NCBI RefSeq assembly: GCF_001700895.1
Contig: NZ_CP013259.1
Location: 434,001 to 498,000, forward strand
Origin: Buchnera aphidicola (Diuraphis noxia)
Lineage (GTDB): Bacteria > Pseudomonadota > Gammaproteobacteria > Enterobacterales > Enterobacteriaceae
Reading direction: 5' to 3'
Length of the DNA: 64,000 nucleotides
Made by a program: the position numbers and the translations under genes. Shown here in pieces: positions 44,399 to 55,021 of the stretch (the stretch's first letter is position 1; each line of letters starts with the position of its first letter). Under the pieces are notes generated by a model. The model was not told the DNA's origin and searched no databases. It saw nothing but the letters and a program-made list of their open reading frames with translations.

Positions 44399-44453
44399 TT
44401 TTTTTCAAAGAAAAAATAAAAAGAATTTTTAATAAAAAAGGGGTTGTGAAAAA

Positions 44454-45332
44454 ATGTATATCAAATTTCCTAATTTGAATCCTATTATTTTTTCTATTGG
44501 TCCTATATCTGCCCATTGGTATGGGCTCATGTATTTTATTAGCCTTATTTTTGCTTTATGGTATGGTAAAAAAAAAATAATTAAAGACAAAAACATATGG
44601 TATGAAAAAAAAATAGAAACATTGATATATTCTGTTTTTTTAGGTTCTTGTATAGGAGGTAGAATAGGCTATTTTATTTTTTATAACTTTTCATATTTTT
44701 CTGAAAATATACTACGTTTTTTTTATATCTGGGAAGGCGGAATGTCGTTTCATGGAGGATTAATAGGAGCTATAATTACAATATTATATTTTTCTTTTAA
44801 ATATCAAAAAAAAATGCTAGAAATATCTGATCTTATCACTCCTCTAGTACCTTTTGGGTTAGGTGCTGGAAGACTAGGAAATTTTATCAATAGTGAACTA
44901 TGGGGTCGTGTATCACCCAATTTTTCATATGCAATGATTTTTCCTAATTCTCGATATCAAGATTTACAAACAATTGAAAAATATCCAAAACTAAAAAGTT
45001 TATTTGATCAATATGGAGGATTACCCCGTCATCCTTCACAATTATATGAATTTTTTTTAGAAGGTATCATTTTATTTTGTATAATTAATTTTTTTACTAA
45101 AAAAAATAGACCTACAGGTAGTGTTAGCGGTTTATTTTTAATTTTTTATGGAATATTTAGAATTATTATAGAATTTTTTCGAGAACCAGATCCTCAAATA
45201 GGATTATTCAAAAATTTAATGACTATGGGTCAAATTTTATCTATTCCGATGATTTTTCTAGGATTGATTATTATATTGCAAGCTTTTTATAAAAGAAATT
45301 GGATTATGGAAAACAATGAAACAATATCTTAA
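44454..45332 (+). CDS. lgt: Prolipoprotein diacylglyceryl transferase
   Basis: This 292-residue polytopic inner-membrane enzyme (E. coli 291) transfers diacylglycerol to the lipobox cysteine. Hydrophobic helices alternate through the length. [10 protein letters not shown] holds the essential histidine, and [18 protein letters not shown] holds the signature arginine and asparagine. The lgt-thyA pair, with 17 bp overlap, is as in E. coli. Retention is interesting because BamD here has an atypical lipobox and NlpD has none. Confidence 0.96.
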   Translation: MYIKFPNLNPIIFSIGPISAHWYGLMYFISLIFALWYGKKKIIKDKNIWYEKKIETLIYSVFLGSCIGGRIGYFIFYNFSYFSENILRFFYIWEGGMSFHGGLIGAIITILYFSFKYQKKMLEISDLITPLVPFGLGAGRLGNFINSELWGRVSPNFSYAMIFPNSRYQDLQTIEKYPKLKSLFDQYGGLPRHPSQLYEFFLEGIILFCIINFFTKKNRPTGSVSGLFLIFYGIFRIIIEFFREPDPQIGLFKNLMTMGQILSIPMIFLGLIIILQAFYKRNWIMENNETIS

Positions 45333-46110
45333 ATTAATAAAAAAAATCATTAAAAGTGGAAATCAAAAAGAAGATCGTACAGGAACAGGAACTTTGTCTA
45401 TTTTCGGTTATAATATGAGATTTAATTTAAAAAAAGGTTTTCCACTAATCACAACAAAAAAATGTCATATTCCATCTATTATTCACGAACTTTTATGGTT
45501 TTTAAATGGTGATACTAATATTAAGTATTTAAATGAAAATAAAATATCTATTTGGGATCATTGGGCAGATAAATTTGGAAACGTTGGTCCTATTTATGGT
45601 CAACAATGGAGAAATTGGAATACACTAGAAAATAAAAAAATTGATCAGATCAAAAATATATTAATTAAATTAAAAAAAGACCCTAATTCTCGTAGAATTT
45701 TAGTATCTAGTTGGAATGTTGGCGAAATAGATCAAATGGGATTACCTCCTTGCCATGTTCTTTTTCAGTTCTATGTGTTCAAAAAAACACTAAGCTGTCA
45801 ACTATATCAACGTTCATGTGATGTATTTCTTGGATTACCTTTTAATATAGCTAGTTATTCCTTGCTTATACATATGATAGCACAACAATGTGACTTAAAA
45901 GTAGGAGAATTTTTATGGACAGGAGGCGATGTTCATTTATATCAAAATCACATTGAGCAAGCAAAAACACAAATAAAAAGAACTCCTTTAACACTTCCAA
46001 AACTAGTAATAATGAATAAACCACCATCATTGTTTCAATACTCTTTTCAAGATTTTAAAATTATTGGATATAATCCTTATGCTTCTATTAAAGCAAAAAT
46101 ATCTATATAA
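45316..46110 (+). CDS. thyA: Thymidylate synthase
   Basis: This 264-residue protein has the E. coli length (264) and methylates dUMP to dTMP with methylenetetrahydrofolate. The catalytic cysteine is in [13 protein letters not shown]. The dUMP-binding region [19 protein letters not shown] (arginine and serine) and the folate region HDVHLYxNH-like [13 protein letters not shown] are intact. Its ATG lies inside the end of lgt, suggesting coupled translation. Confidence 0.97.
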   Translation: MKQYLKLIKKIIKSGNQKEDRTGTGTLSIFGYNMRFNLKKGFPLITTKKCHIPSIIHELLWFLNGDTNIKYLNENKISIWDHWADKFGNVGPIYGQQWRNWNTLENKKIDQIKNILIKLKKDPNSRRILVSSWNVGEIDQMGLPPCHVLFQFYVFKKTLSCQLYQRSCDVFLGLPFNIASYSLLIHMIAQQCDLKVGEFLWTGGDVHLYQNHIEQAKTQIKRTPLTLPKLVIMNKPPSLFQYSFQDFKIIGYNPYASIKAKISI

Positions 46111-46135
46111 ACATTAAATAGGCTTTTTTAAAAAT

Positions 46136-47455
46136 ATGAAATATATATATATAAAAACTTGGGGCTGTCAAATGAATGAATATGATTCATCCATGATAGC
46201 TAGTTTACTTGAAAACAATAATGAATATTTAATCACTGAAAATGTAGAAAAAGCTGATATTTTAATATTAAATACTTGTTCTATAAGAGAAAAAGCGCAA
46301 GAAAAAGTTTTTCATCAATTGGGAAGATGGAGAAAATTAAAAAATAATAATCCTAAAATTATTATTGCTGTAGGAGGTTGCGTCGCAACCCAAGAAGGCA
46401 AAGAAATATTCAAAAGAGCAAGTTATGTAGATATTATATTTGGAACCCAAACTTTACATAAGTTACCAAATATGATTTCTGAAGTACAAGAAAATAAAAA
46501 ATCTACTATAGATATCAGCTTTCCTAAATTAGAAAAATTTAATTATTTGTTAAAACCTAAAAAAACAGGATCTACGAGTTTTATTTCTATAATGGAAGGA
46601 TGTAATAAATATTGTTCATTTTGTGTTGTACCATATACTAGAGGAGACGAAATTAGTCGACCATGTGATGATATTTTGTTTGAAATATCCAATCTAGCAG
46701 AAAATGGTGTTAGGGAGATTAATTTATTAGGACAAAATGTTAACGCTTATCAAGGTCGAACTTTTAATAACAAAATTTGCTATTTTTCAGAATTAATAAG
46801 ATTAGTTGCAGAAATAGAAGGCATTGATAGAATCCGTTTCACAACTAGTAATCCACTTGAATTTACTGATGATATTATTGAAGTATATCGTGATACACCA
46901 AAATTAGTAAGTTTTCTTCATCTTCCAGTACAAAGTGGTTCTAATAAAATACTTAATTTAATGAAACGATCATACACAACAGAAGATTATGAATCTATTA
47001 TTAATAAATTAATTTCTGTTAGACCTAATATTCAAATTAGTTCTGATTTTATTGTAGGTTTTCCAGGAGAATCCGAAACAGATTTTCAAGAAACTATAAC
47101 ATTTATAAAAAAAATTAATTTTGATATGAGTTTTAGTTTTATATATTCTAATCGACCTGGTACACCTGCATCCAAAATGAAAGATAACGTTGATTTAAAA
47201 GAAAAGAAGAAACGTTTATATTTTTTACAACACCTTATTAATATGCAAACAATGATGTGGAGCAGAAAAATGTTTAATAGCACACAATCAGTTTTAGTAG
47301 AAGGAATTTCTAATAAAAACATCATGGAATTATATGGTCGTACAGAAAACAATAGAATCGTAACTTTTACTGGAAAATATAATATGATTGGGAAATTTAT
47401 CAAGTTAAAAATCAAAAAAATACATACACATTCGTTAAAAGGTGAATTAATTTAA
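46136..47455 (+). CDS. miaB: tRNA i6A37 methylthiotransferase MiaB
   Basis: This 439-residue radical-SAM enzyme (E. coli 474) adds methylthio to N6-isopentenyl-A37 of tRNAs reading UNN codons. The N-terminal MTTase domain has cysteines in [22 protein letters not shown] and AVGGCVA. The radical-SAM cluster is [17 protein letters not shown] (CxxxCxxC), and a C-terminal TRAM domain ends at about 439. The C-terminus is shorter than in E. coli. miaB-ybeZ-ybeY-ybeX is the E. coli order; ybeZ (PhoH-like) is missing here. Confidence 0.95.
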   Translation: MKYIYIKTWGCQMNEYDSSMIASLLENNNEYLITENVEKADILILNTCSIREKAQEKVFHQLGRWRKLKNNNPKIIIAVGGCVATQEGKEIFKRASYVDIIFGTQTLHKLPNMISEVQENKKSTIDISFPKLEKFNYLLKPKKTGSTSFISIMEGCNKYCSFCVVPYTRGDEISRPCDDILFEISNLAENGVREINLLGQNVNAYQGRTFNNKICYFSELIRLVAEIEGIDRIRFTTSNPLEFTDDIIEVYRDTPKLVSFLHLPVQSGSNKILNLMKRSYTTEDYESIINKLISVRPNIQISSDFIVGFPGESETDFQETITFIKKINFDMSFSFIYSNRPGTPASKMKDNVDLKEKKKRLYFLQHLINMQTMMWSRKMFNSTQSVLVEGISNKNIMELYGRTENNRIVTFTGKYNMIGKFIKLKIKKIHTHSLKGELI

Positions 47456-47475
47456 TAACAACTAAATAAAAAAAT

Positions 47476-47933
47476 ATGAATAAAATAATTATAAATCTTC
47501 AAGTGTGTTGTAAGAAAAATGGGTTTATACCCAAAAAAATAGATTTTAAAAAATGGTTAAAAAAAATATTTCTTAAAAAAAAAATATTAATATAATTACA
47601 ATACGTATTGTTGATGAATGGGAAATAAAATATTTAAATTTTACCTATCGAGGACAAAACACAGCAACAAATGTTTTATCTTTTCCTGTCAATCAATTTA
47701 TTAAAACCAATTATAAATTGTTAGGAGATTTAGTTCTATGCAAACATATCATAGAATACGAATCTTTAAAATATAAAAAAATACTAGAATCTCGATGGGC
47801 TCACATGACAATACATGGAACTTTGCATTTATTAGGACACGATCATAAAAAAGAACGAGAAGCATACATTATGGAAAAAATAGAAAATAAAATTATGCTA
47901 TCTTTAAATTATGAAGAACCATACTTCTTTTAA
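47476..47933 (+). CDS. ybeY: Endoribonuclease YbeY, frame broken in an A10 run
   Basis: YbeY is a zinc endonuclease in 16S rRNA 3'-end maturation and ribosome quality control. An ATG at 47476 codes MNKIIINLQVCCKK, matching the E. coli start, but the frame stops at about 47595. The remainder (ITIRIVDEWEIKYLNFTYRG to EEPYFF) lies one base out of phase and has the zinc motif HGTLHLLGHDH. A run of ten A (47575-47584) is at the junction. One extra A restores a 152-residue protein (E. coli 155). A start at an internal ATG (47718) would lack the first half of the domain. Confidence 0.87.
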
Positions 47934-48024
47934 ATTATCTATTTCTATATAAAAATATTTTAACTTAAGTTATTCTACCATAGAATAACACAATATATTT
48001 TAAAAATAAAAAATACAAAACATT

Positions 48025-48900
48025 ATGAGCGACAACCATTCACGAAACTACGATAAAATAAATAGAAAAGGATTTTTTTCTATTTTGTTAAATCAAATTT
48101 TTCATGATGAACCTAAAAATCGAGAAGAACTACTAGTATTAATTCGAGATGCAGAACAAAATGAACTTATCGATCAAAATACTTGTGATATGTTAGAAGG
48201 AGTAATGCATATTGCAAAAAAAAGAATTAAAGAAATCATGATTCCAAGAACACAAATGATAACATTAAAATTAAATTATGATTTAAATAAATGTCTCGAT
48301 GTAATTATTGAATCAGCACATTCACGTTTTCCAGTAATGAATGCAGATAAAAATTACGTTGAAGGTGTTTTAATTGCAAAAGATTTATTACCTTTTATGA
48401 GAATGAATAATAATATTTTTTGCATAAAAAATATACTAAGATCAGCAGTTGTAGTTCCAGAAAGTAAATATGTAGACGAAATGTTAAGAGAATTTCGTTC
48501 AAAAAAAAATCATATGGCAATTGTAATAGATGAATTCGGTGCTGTTTCAGGTCTAGTTACTATAGAAGATGTATTAGAATTAATTGTTGGTGAAATTGAA
48601 GATGAATATGACAAAGAAACACTAAATATCAGAAAACTACAAAAATGTACATTTTCTATTAGAGCACTTACAGAAATCAAAGAATTCAATGAAACTTTTA
48701 ATACTAATTTTCAAGATGAAGAAGTCGATACTATTGGTGGATTAGTGATGAAAAAATTTGGTCATTTACCTAGTAGAGGAGAAATCTTAAATATTGGTGA
48801 TTATTCTTTTAAAGTTTCTATAGTAGACAGCAGAAAAATTATACAATTACATGTAACAGTTCCAAAAAACAACACGCCAGTTTTATTAGAAATAAAATAA
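48025..48900 (+). CDS. corC: CorC/YbeX family CBS-domain protein
   Basis: This 291-residue protein (E. coli 292) contains an N-terminal linker, two CBS domains (about 70-190) with MIPRTQMITLK and HMAIVIDEFGAVSGLVTIEDVLE (in pieces), and a C-terminal CorC_HlyC domain with the GGLVMKKFGHLPSRGE segment. YbeX was linked to magnesium and cobalt export and more recently to ribosome maturation beside YbeY; the exact role is unsettled. The next E. coli gene, lnt, is absent here, and leuS follows after 47 bp. Confidence 0.94.
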   Translation: MSDNHSRNYDKINRKGFFSILLNQIFHDEPKNREELLVLIRDAEQNELIDQNTCDMLEGVMHIAKKRIKEIMIPRTQMITLKLNYDLNKCLDVIIESAHSRFPVMNADKNYVEGVLIAKDLLPFMRMNNNIFCIKNILRSAVVVPESKYVDEMLREFRSKKNHMAIVIDEFGAVSGLVTIEDVLELIVGEIEDEYDKETLNIRKLQKCTFSIRALTEIKEFNETFNTNFQDEEVDTIGGLVMKKFGHLPSRGEILNIGDYSFKVSIVDSRKIIQLHVTVPKNNTPVLLEIK

Positions 48901-48947
48901 TATTACTTTTTATAGAGTAAAATTTGATTTTTTATAAAGAGACAACT

Positions 48948-51530
48948 ATGGAAAAAAAATATTCACCAAAAAAAATAGAATTTTACGTACAAAAACATTG
49001 GAAAGAAAAAAAAACTTTTGAAGTATTAGAAGACGCTAAAAAAGAAAAATATTATTGCCTCCCGATGCTTCCTTATCCTTCGGGAAAATTACATATGGGA
49101 CATGTTAGAAACTATACAATTAGTGATGTTATTGCGCGATATCAAAGAATGTTAGGAAAAAATGTTTTACAGCCAATGGGATGGGATGCTTTTGGCTTAC
49201 CTGCTGAAGAAGCTTCCATAAAAAATAATACTATACCGGAACATTGGACAAAAAAAAATATAAAATACATGAAAAAACAACTTCAATCATTAGGTTTTAG
49301 TTATGATTGGAGTAGAGAAATTACTACGTGTAAACCAGAATATTATCAATGGGAACAATGGTTTTTTACTCTGTTATATGAAAAAAAATTAGTTTATAAA
49401 AAAAATAGTTTCGTCAATTGGTGTTCATATGACAAGACTGTTTTAGCTAATGAACAAGTTATTGATGGCTGTTGTTGGCGTTGCCAAGGGAAAATTACAA
49501 TAAAAAAAATTCCTCAATGGTTTTTAAAAATTAGAAAATATGCTGAATCATTGTATCAAGATTTAAATACATTGAAAAACTGGCCTGAAAAAATAAAAAA
49601 CATGCAACGTAATTGGATAGGAAGAACAAAAGGATTTGAAATTACCTTAGATATTTTTAACTATAAGAAACAATTACAATCATTTACAAATAGATTAGAT
49701 CTCATCATGGGTGTTACATATATTTCGATATCTTTTTGTCATGAATTGTCTATATATCTAGCTAAAAAAAATAAAATAATTCAAGATTTTATAAAAAAAC
49801 ACGAAAATATTTCACCTAGAGAAATAGAAAAGTTCCAGTATGCAGGAATCAATACAAATATTTTTGCTATTCATCCTTTGACAAAAGAAAAAATACCTAT
49901 TTGGATTACAAATTTTACAATGAGGGAATATGGAATAAATTCTATGCTATCTATTCCTGCTCATAATAAGTATCATTGGAATTTTGCAATTGCACATAAT
50001 TTAAAAATAAAATATGTAATTTTGAATGCTAAAAATGCTAAACATTACCCATCTACGTCATTTTTAGATACAAAAGGAATACTATTTAATTCACAGGAAT
50101 TTAATGGTTTGAATTTCAAAGATAGTACAAAAATAATAAAAAATATATTGATTCAGAAAAAAATATTAGTAAAAAAAATTCATTATAAGTTACAAGATTG
50201 GTGTATATCGCGACAAAGATATTGGGGAGCTCCTATTCCGATAGCAAAATTAAAAAACGGAAAAATAGTTTTAATACCTAAAAACGAACTACCAGTTGTA
50301 TTACCAAAAATTAAAAACAGTGCTACTAATATTTTAAGAAATCCTATTAGTCCTGATTCTAAATGGGCTAAAATTTTTATTAATAATCAAGAAGCTATTA
50401 GAGAAACAGATACTTTTGATACATTTATGGAATCATCTTGGTATTATGCAAGATATACTTGTCCACATTTTAAACTAGGAATGATTGATTCAGTAGCATC
50501 TAAATATTGGTTACCTGTTGATCAATATATTGGAGGAGTAGAGCATGCAACAATGCATCTAATATATTTTAGATTTTATCATAAATTATTACGTGATTTT
50601 AAATTAGTTGATTTTGATGAACCTGTAGATAACTTATTATGTCAAGGAATGGTGCTTGCTGATGCTTTTTATGATATTGGAAACAATTCAGAACGTAATT
50701 GGCTGCCTTTATCATCACTTTTAATTGAGCGCAATTCAAAAGGCCAAATTATTAAATCATATACTAAAAAAGGGAAAGAAGTAACTTATGCGGGTATGAT
50801 AAAAATGTCCAAATCTAAAAACAATGGAATTGAACCAGAAATAACAATAAAACATTACGGAGCTGATACCATTCGTTTATTTATTATGTTTGCTGCTCCT
50901 ATAGAATCTTCTTTAGAATGGAACGAATCTGGTGTTCAAGGAACACATCGTTTTTTAAAAAAACTGTGGTTGTTAATCTTCAATTACATTCATGTAACAA
51001 AAAATAATATTAATATAAATACTTCTTTTCGAGAAAATCAAACCAATGAATTACAATATCAATTACACAAAACCATAGCTAAAGTATCAGATGATATCGG
51101 TCGTCGAAAATCATTTAATACAGCTATCTCTACAATAATGAAATTAGTAAATAAATTAGAAAATATTGTAACAAAAACACAACAAGATCAATTTATTATA
51201 AGAGAATGTTTAATTTGTATAATTAAAATGCTATATCCTTTTACACCTCATTTTTGTTTCATGGTTTGGAAACATCTAAATCAAAAAACATCCATTGATG
51301 AAGAGACATGGCCAATTTTTGATAAAAAAATATTGTTAAAAGAATATAATGTTATTGTCATTCAAATTAACGGAAAAAAACGCTGTATCATAAAAGTATC
51401 TAATCAGATTAGCGAAAAAGAAATTTTCTTACATGCAAAAAAACAAAATGTTATTAAAAAATATTTAAAATTTGCTACCATAAAAAAAATAATACATATT
51501 CCAAACAAAATTATAAACTTTGTAATATAA
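48948..51530 (+). CDS. leuS: Leucyl-tRNA synthetase with a degraded editing site
   Basis: I start at ATG 48948 (MEKKYSPKKIE, 860 residues; E. coli 860), not a TTG 24 nt upstream. The synthetic site is intact: MLPYPSGKLHMGHVRNY and KMSKSKNNGIEPE. The CP1 editing domain is present in length but its key residues are changed: the TTRPDT loop reads TNRLDL at 247-252 (numbering coincides with E. coli), and the GHDQRD segment that holds Asp345 in E. coli reads AHNKYH. Loss of Thr252 and Asp345 equivalents predicts weak or absent proofreading of mischarged tRNA-Leu. It is followed closely by holA; E. coli lptE between them is missing. Confidence 0.96.
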   Translation: MEKKYSPKKIEFYVQKHWKEKKTFEVLEDAKKEKYYCLPMLPYPSGKLHMGHVRNYTISDVIARYQRMLGKNVLQPMGWDAFGLPAEEASIKNNTIPEHWTKKNIKYMKKQLQSLGFSYDWSREITTCKPEYYQWEQWFFTLLYEKKLVYKKNSFVNWCSYDKTVLANEQVIDGCCWRCQGKITIKKIPQWFLKIRKYAESLYQDLNTLKNWPEKIKNMQRNWIGRTKGFEITLDIFNYKKQLQSFTNRLDLIMGVTYISISFCHELSIYLAKKNKIIQDFIKKHENISPREIEKFQYAGINTNIFAIHPLTKEKIPIWITNFTMREYGINSMLSIPAHNKYHWNFAIAHNLKIKYVILNAKNAKHYPSTSFLDTKGILFNSQEFNGLNFKDSTKIIKNILIQKKILVKKIHYKLQDWCISRQRYWGAPIPIAKLKNGKIVLIPKNELPVVLPKIKNSATNILRNPISPDSKWAKIFINNQEAIRETDTFDTFMESSWYYARYTCPHFKLGMIDSVASKYWLPVDQYIGGVEHATMHLIYFRFYHKLLRDFKLVDFDEPVDNLLCQGMVLADAFYDIGNNSERNWLPLSSLLIERNSKGQIIKSYTKKGKEVTYAGMIKMSKSKNNGIEPEITIKHYGADTIRLFIMFAAPIESSLEWNESGVQGTHRFLKKLWLLIFNYIHVTKNNININTSFRENQTNELQYQLHKTIAKVSDDIGRRKSFNTAISTIMKLVNKLENIVTKTQQDQFIIRECLICIIKMLYPFTPHFCFMVWKHLNQKTSIDEETWPIFDKKILLKEYNVIVIQINGKKRCIIKVSNQISEKEIFLHAKKQNVIKKYLKFATIKKIIHIPNKIINFVI

Positions 51531-51567
51531 AGAATAACTTACTACAAAAAAAGATACACCGATTAAT

Positions 51568-52563
51568 ATGAATATCATACATCTCGATAAATTTCAGCAA
51601 CATTTAAACAATAAATTAAATTCTTGTTATATATTTCTAGGAGAAGATCTTTTCTTATTAAATAAAAATCAAAACTTACTTTTAAAATTTGCTAATCAAA
51701 ATGGATTTACTGAAATTTTTACAGTTAATATAGAAAACAATCAAGATTGGGAAAAAATTTTAAATTTTTGTAATAAAAGAAATTTATTTTTAAAAAAAAC
51801 AACTTTAATTATTAATTTCTCTATTACGTATCTAAATAAAAAAATAATAAAAAGTATTAATGAAATTAATTCTTTATTCTGTTCAGATATTTTATTTTTA
51901 TTAAAATTCAATCACTTATCTCATTTATTTAAAAACAATCAATCTTTAAATATAATAAAAAACTATGGAAATATGATTTCTTGTTGTACACCATATAATT
52001 TAGACTTTATAAATTGGATCAAATACGAAATTAATAAAAAAAATATAAAAATAGAAGAAAAAGCTTTTTTTTTATTATGCAAATATTATGAAGGAAATAC
52101 TTCATTTATAAACGACGTGTTAGATTTTTTATTTAAGACATGCCCAAATATTTCTATTACTATAGAAAATATGAAAAAAATTATTACAGAGTTTTTTAAT
52201 TTTCTTCCATTACATTGGATTAATGCTATACTCCAAAATAATAAAGAAAAAGCAATATATATTTTACATACGTTTTATCAAAAGAAATATAATCCTCTTA
52301 TTTTAATACGAATTTTACAAAAAGATTTACTGATACTTATTTATGCAAAACATGAAAAAATAATTAACATTAATATGTTATTAAAAAAACATAATGTTTG
52401 GAATACAAGATATAAATTTTTTAAACAAGCTATTGAAAATATTAATTATCAAAACTGTTTGCAAGCAATCAAAATTCTTTTAAAAATAGAAATAAATATT
52501 AAACAAAAATACAGTAAATCTGTGTGGATTCAATTATATGAATTAACTTTAACATTATGTTGA
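51568..52563 (+). CDS. holA: DNA polymerase III delta subunit
   Basis: This 331-residue protein (E. coli 343) is the wrench of the clamp loader that opens the beta clamp. It follows E. coli HolA in layout: an N-terminal YIFLGEDLFLLNKNQ, a central domain with NWIKYEINKKNIKIEEKAF (delta-type winged region) and a helical C-terminus. Sequence is weakly conserved and very rich in Lys, Asn and Ile, so identification relies on length, the opening motif and its place between leuS and nadD, as in E. coli. Confidence 0.88.
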   Translation: MNIIHLDKFQQHLNNKLNSCYIFLGEDLFLLNKNQNLLLKFANQNGFTEIFTVNIENNQDWEKILNFCNKRNLFLKKTTLIINFSITYLNKKIIKSINEINSLFCSDILFLLKFNHLSHLFKNNQSLNIIKNYGNMISCCTPYNLDFINWIKYEINKKNIKIEEKAFFLLCKYYEGNTSFINDVLDFLFKTCPNISITIENMKKIITEFFNFLPLHWINAILQNNKEKAIYILHTFYQKKYNPLILIRILQKDLLILIYAKHEKIININMLLKKHNVWNTRYKFFKQAIENINYQNCLQAIKILLKIEINIKQKYSKSVWIQLYELTLTLC

Positions 52564-52600
52564 AAAAAATTTATATCAGTTAACCCAAAAAATACAAAAA

Positions 52601-53233
52601 ATGAAAAAATTATATGCAATATTTGGTGGAAATTTTGATCCTATTCATTATGGTCATATTCATCTATCTAAACAATTATTAAAAGAACTATCTCTTAAAA
52701 AAATAATATTTTTACCAAATGAAAATCCTCCTCATAAAAAAAAAACTAAAACGTCTATTGTAGATAGATTAAAAATGATTAAATTAGCTATTAATAACCA
52801 CCCGTTTTTTCAAATTAGTTATTTAGAAACAAACACTAAAAAATTTTTTTATACTGTAGATACATTAAAAAAAATTAGAACAAAAATAGGCTTCTTAGAT
52901 TCTTTATGTTTTATTATAGGAGAAGATAATTTAGAAAATTTACATCTTTGGAAAAATTGGAAAGAAATATTATTATATTCACATTTATTAATTTATCCTA
53001 GAACACACATTAAAACAAACCTTAAAATAAAACATTGGATTAATTCACATCGAGTCACAGATTGTAGTTTACTTCATAAAAAATCATTTGGACTAATTTT
53101 CTGTTCAAATATGAATACTATTAATATTTCTTCTAGTGAAATTAGAGATAATTATTTAAAAGGAAAAAATCCTCATAAACTATTGCCGCCTATTGTACAT
53201 CAATATATCTTATCAAAAAAATTATATGTTTAA
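52601..53233 (+). CDS. nadD: Nicotinate-nucleotide adenylyltransferase
   Basis: This 210-residue enzyme (E. coli 213) makes deamido-NAD from nicotinate mononucleotide and ATP. The nucleotidyltransferase signature GGNFDPIHYGHIH is at 8-20, PNENPPHKKK follows, and ISSSEIRDNYLKGKNP carries the C-terminal ISSTxIR motif. The holA-nadD order is that of E. coli. The later E. coli genes rsfS and rlmH do not follow. Confidence 0.95.
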   Translation: MKKLYAIFGGNFDPIHYGHIHLSKQLLKELSLKKIIFLPNENPPHKKKTKTSIVDRLKMIKLAINNHPFFQISYLETNTKKFFYTVDTLKKIRTKIGFLDSLCFIIGEDNLENLHLWKNWKEILLYSHLLIYPRTHIKTNLKIKHWINSHRVTDCSLLHKKSFGLIFCSNMNTINISSSEIRDNYLKGKNPHKLLPPIVHQYILSKKLYV

Positions 53234-53313
53234 AAAAAATCATTTTTTATTAAAAATTTTTATTATTTAATAAATCTTATATTAATTAAAAAACAATTTA
53301 TAGTAAAAACATA

Positions 53314-53550
53314 ATGAAAAAAAAATATAATATCACATTAAATTTAATCGGATTAAGATGTCCAGAACCAATTATGATTATAAGAAAAACACTTCGTAAC
53401 ATGAAAAAAAATGAAAAAATATTAGTTTTATCAGATGATCCTTCTACAAAAAGAGATATTCCTAATTTTTGTTATTTTATGCAACATGTTTTATTAGAAA
53501 ATAAAATTGACAATAAACCTTATTACTATTTATTAAAAAAGGGAGTATAA
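53314..53550 (+). CDS. tusA: Sulfur carrier protein TusA
   Basis: This 78-residue protein (E. coli 81) receives persulfide from IscS and passes it on for 2-thiouridine formation at the wobble base of tRNAs Lys, Glu and Gln. The reactive cysteine is Cys16 in [15 protein letters not shown]. The core [20 protein letters not shown] is typical. It stands alone and faces asd tail to tail. Confidence 0.94.
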   Translation: MKKKYNITLNLIGLRCPEPIMIIRKTLRNMKKNEKILVLSDDPSTKRDIPNFCYFMQHVLLENKIDNKPYYYLLKKGV

Positions 53551-53561
53551 AAACTTTAATA

Positions 53562-53610
53562 TATACACTTAAATTTTAATATATTTAAATATATTAAAAT
53601 ATAGTGTATA
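53562..53610. terminator. Large hairpin between convergent tusA and asd
   Basis: TATACACT (53562-53569) pairs with AGTGTATA (53603-53610), and inside it lies a perfect 28-bp palindrome (53573-53600). It occupies much of the 96-bp gap between two genes that end toward each other. The AT-rich core could cruciform or terminate both transcripts. Confidence 0.6.
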
Positions 53611-53646
53611 AATGAAAATTTATTTTTTATTCATAAAAACATATAA

Positions 53647-54759
53647 TTATATTGCTATTAATATATTTAACATTCTTCTCAAAGGTTCTGCAGCTCCCCA
53701 TAACAATTGATCTCCCACTGTAAACGCAGATAAATATCTTTTACCCATATTTAATTTTCTTAAACGCCCAAGAGGAATATTTAAAGTTCCAGTTACAGCG
53801 GATGGAGTTAATTTTGATATGGTATCTTTAGGATTATTCGCAATAATATCAATCCAATCATTATGGTTTTTTAAAATATCTTTAATCATATCTAAAGAAA
53901 GATCTTTTTTTAATTTAATTAAAAATGATTGACTATGACATCGAAGTGAGCTTATCCTTACACACAAACCATCAATAATAACTTGATTATTTAAACCTAA
54001 AATTTTATTAGTTTCAGATTGACCTTTCCATTCTTCACGACTTTGACCATTACTCATTTTTTTATCAATCCATGGTATCAAACTACCAGCTAACGGGGCT
54101 GAAAAATAGTCTATAGGAAAATTAGGACTACGAGAAACTTCGGTTACTTTATGTTCGATATCTAAAATTGAAGAGTCGTTGAATAAATCTTTAGAACAAA
54201 TGTTATATAGCATACCCATTTGTTTTAATAATTCTATTATATGACGAGCACCTGCACCAGATGCAGCTTGATAAGTAGAAACGGAAATCCATTCAATTAA
54301 TTCTGTTGCAAATAATCCTCCTAGTGACATCAACATTAAACTAACTGTACAATTTCCTCCAACAAAAGTCTTAATTCCTTGGTTTATAGATTTATATATA
54401 AGTTTAGAATTAACTGGGTCTAAGACAATAATAGAATCGTTGTGCATACGTAAACTAGAAGATGCATCTATCCAATAACCTGACCAACCGGTTTTTCGTA
54501 ATTTGGGATAAATATTTTCAGTATACGAACTTCCTTGACATGTGATAATAATATCCATTTCTTTTAATAGTTCAAGATTATAAGCATCTTGTAATTCTTT
54601 GTTTGATACGTTTTTTATTGAAGGAATAGCTTGACCAGATTGCGATGTTGAAAAAAAAATAGCACGAATATTTAAAAAATCGTTTTCTTCTTTCATTCTC
54701 TTCATTAAGACTGATCCAACCATTCCTCGCCAACCTATAAATCCAACAGATTTTATCAT
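53647..54759 (-). CDS. asd: Aspartate-semialdehyde dehydrogenase
   Basis: This 370-residue enzyme (E. coli 367) reduces aspartyl phosphate, the branch point toward lysine, threonine and methionine. The NADP motif is [15 protein letters not shown], the catalytic cysteine is in [13 protein letters not shown], and the catalytic histidine region is [12 protein letters not shown]. It supports the same diaminopimelate route that lysA completes at 43-44 kb. It is monocistronic and divergent from yhgN across 262 bp of plain spacer. Confidence 0.97.
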   Translation of the reverse strand: MIKSVGFIGWRGMVGSVLMKRMKEENDFLNIRAIFFSTSQSGQAIPSIKNVSNKELQDAYNLELLKEMDIIITCQGSSYTENIYPKLRKTGWSGYWIDASSSLRMHNDSIIVLDPVNSKLIYKSINQGIKTFVGGNCTVSLMLMSLGGLFATELIEWISVSTYQAASGAGARHIIELLKQMGMLYNICSKDLFNDSSILDIEHKVTEVSRSPNFPIDYFSAPLAGSLIPWIDKKMSNGQSREEWKGQSETNKILGLNNQVIIDGLCVRISSLRCHSQSFLIKLKKDLSLDMIKDILKNHNDWIDIIANNPKDTISKLTPSAVTGTLNIPLGRLRKLNMGKRYLSAFTVGDQLLWGAAEPLRRMLNILIAI

Positions 54760-55021
54760 TAATAAATATACGGATGATTTAAATTAACAGTAATTATTTA
54801 TAAATTTCACAACTAATTCAGTTAAAATCAAATTTTTATCCGCCTCCAAAAAATAATTAATAAAAACATATACTTTTTTTTAATAAAAATAAAAAATTAT
54901 ATTTTTATTTTAAATATACTATAAAATTATAATTTTATGTTAAAAATAAAATTTATATAATTAATTAAAAAAAATATTGCGTATAAAAACATGAAATTTT
55001 ACAAGGACATCAAACATTAAA

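Noticed and set aside
47086-47415. A 109-codon ORF antisense to miaB
   Set aside because: It lies wholly opposite a conserved radical-SAM enzyme, has no ribosome-binding site and its composition reflects the reverse complement of AT-rich codons.
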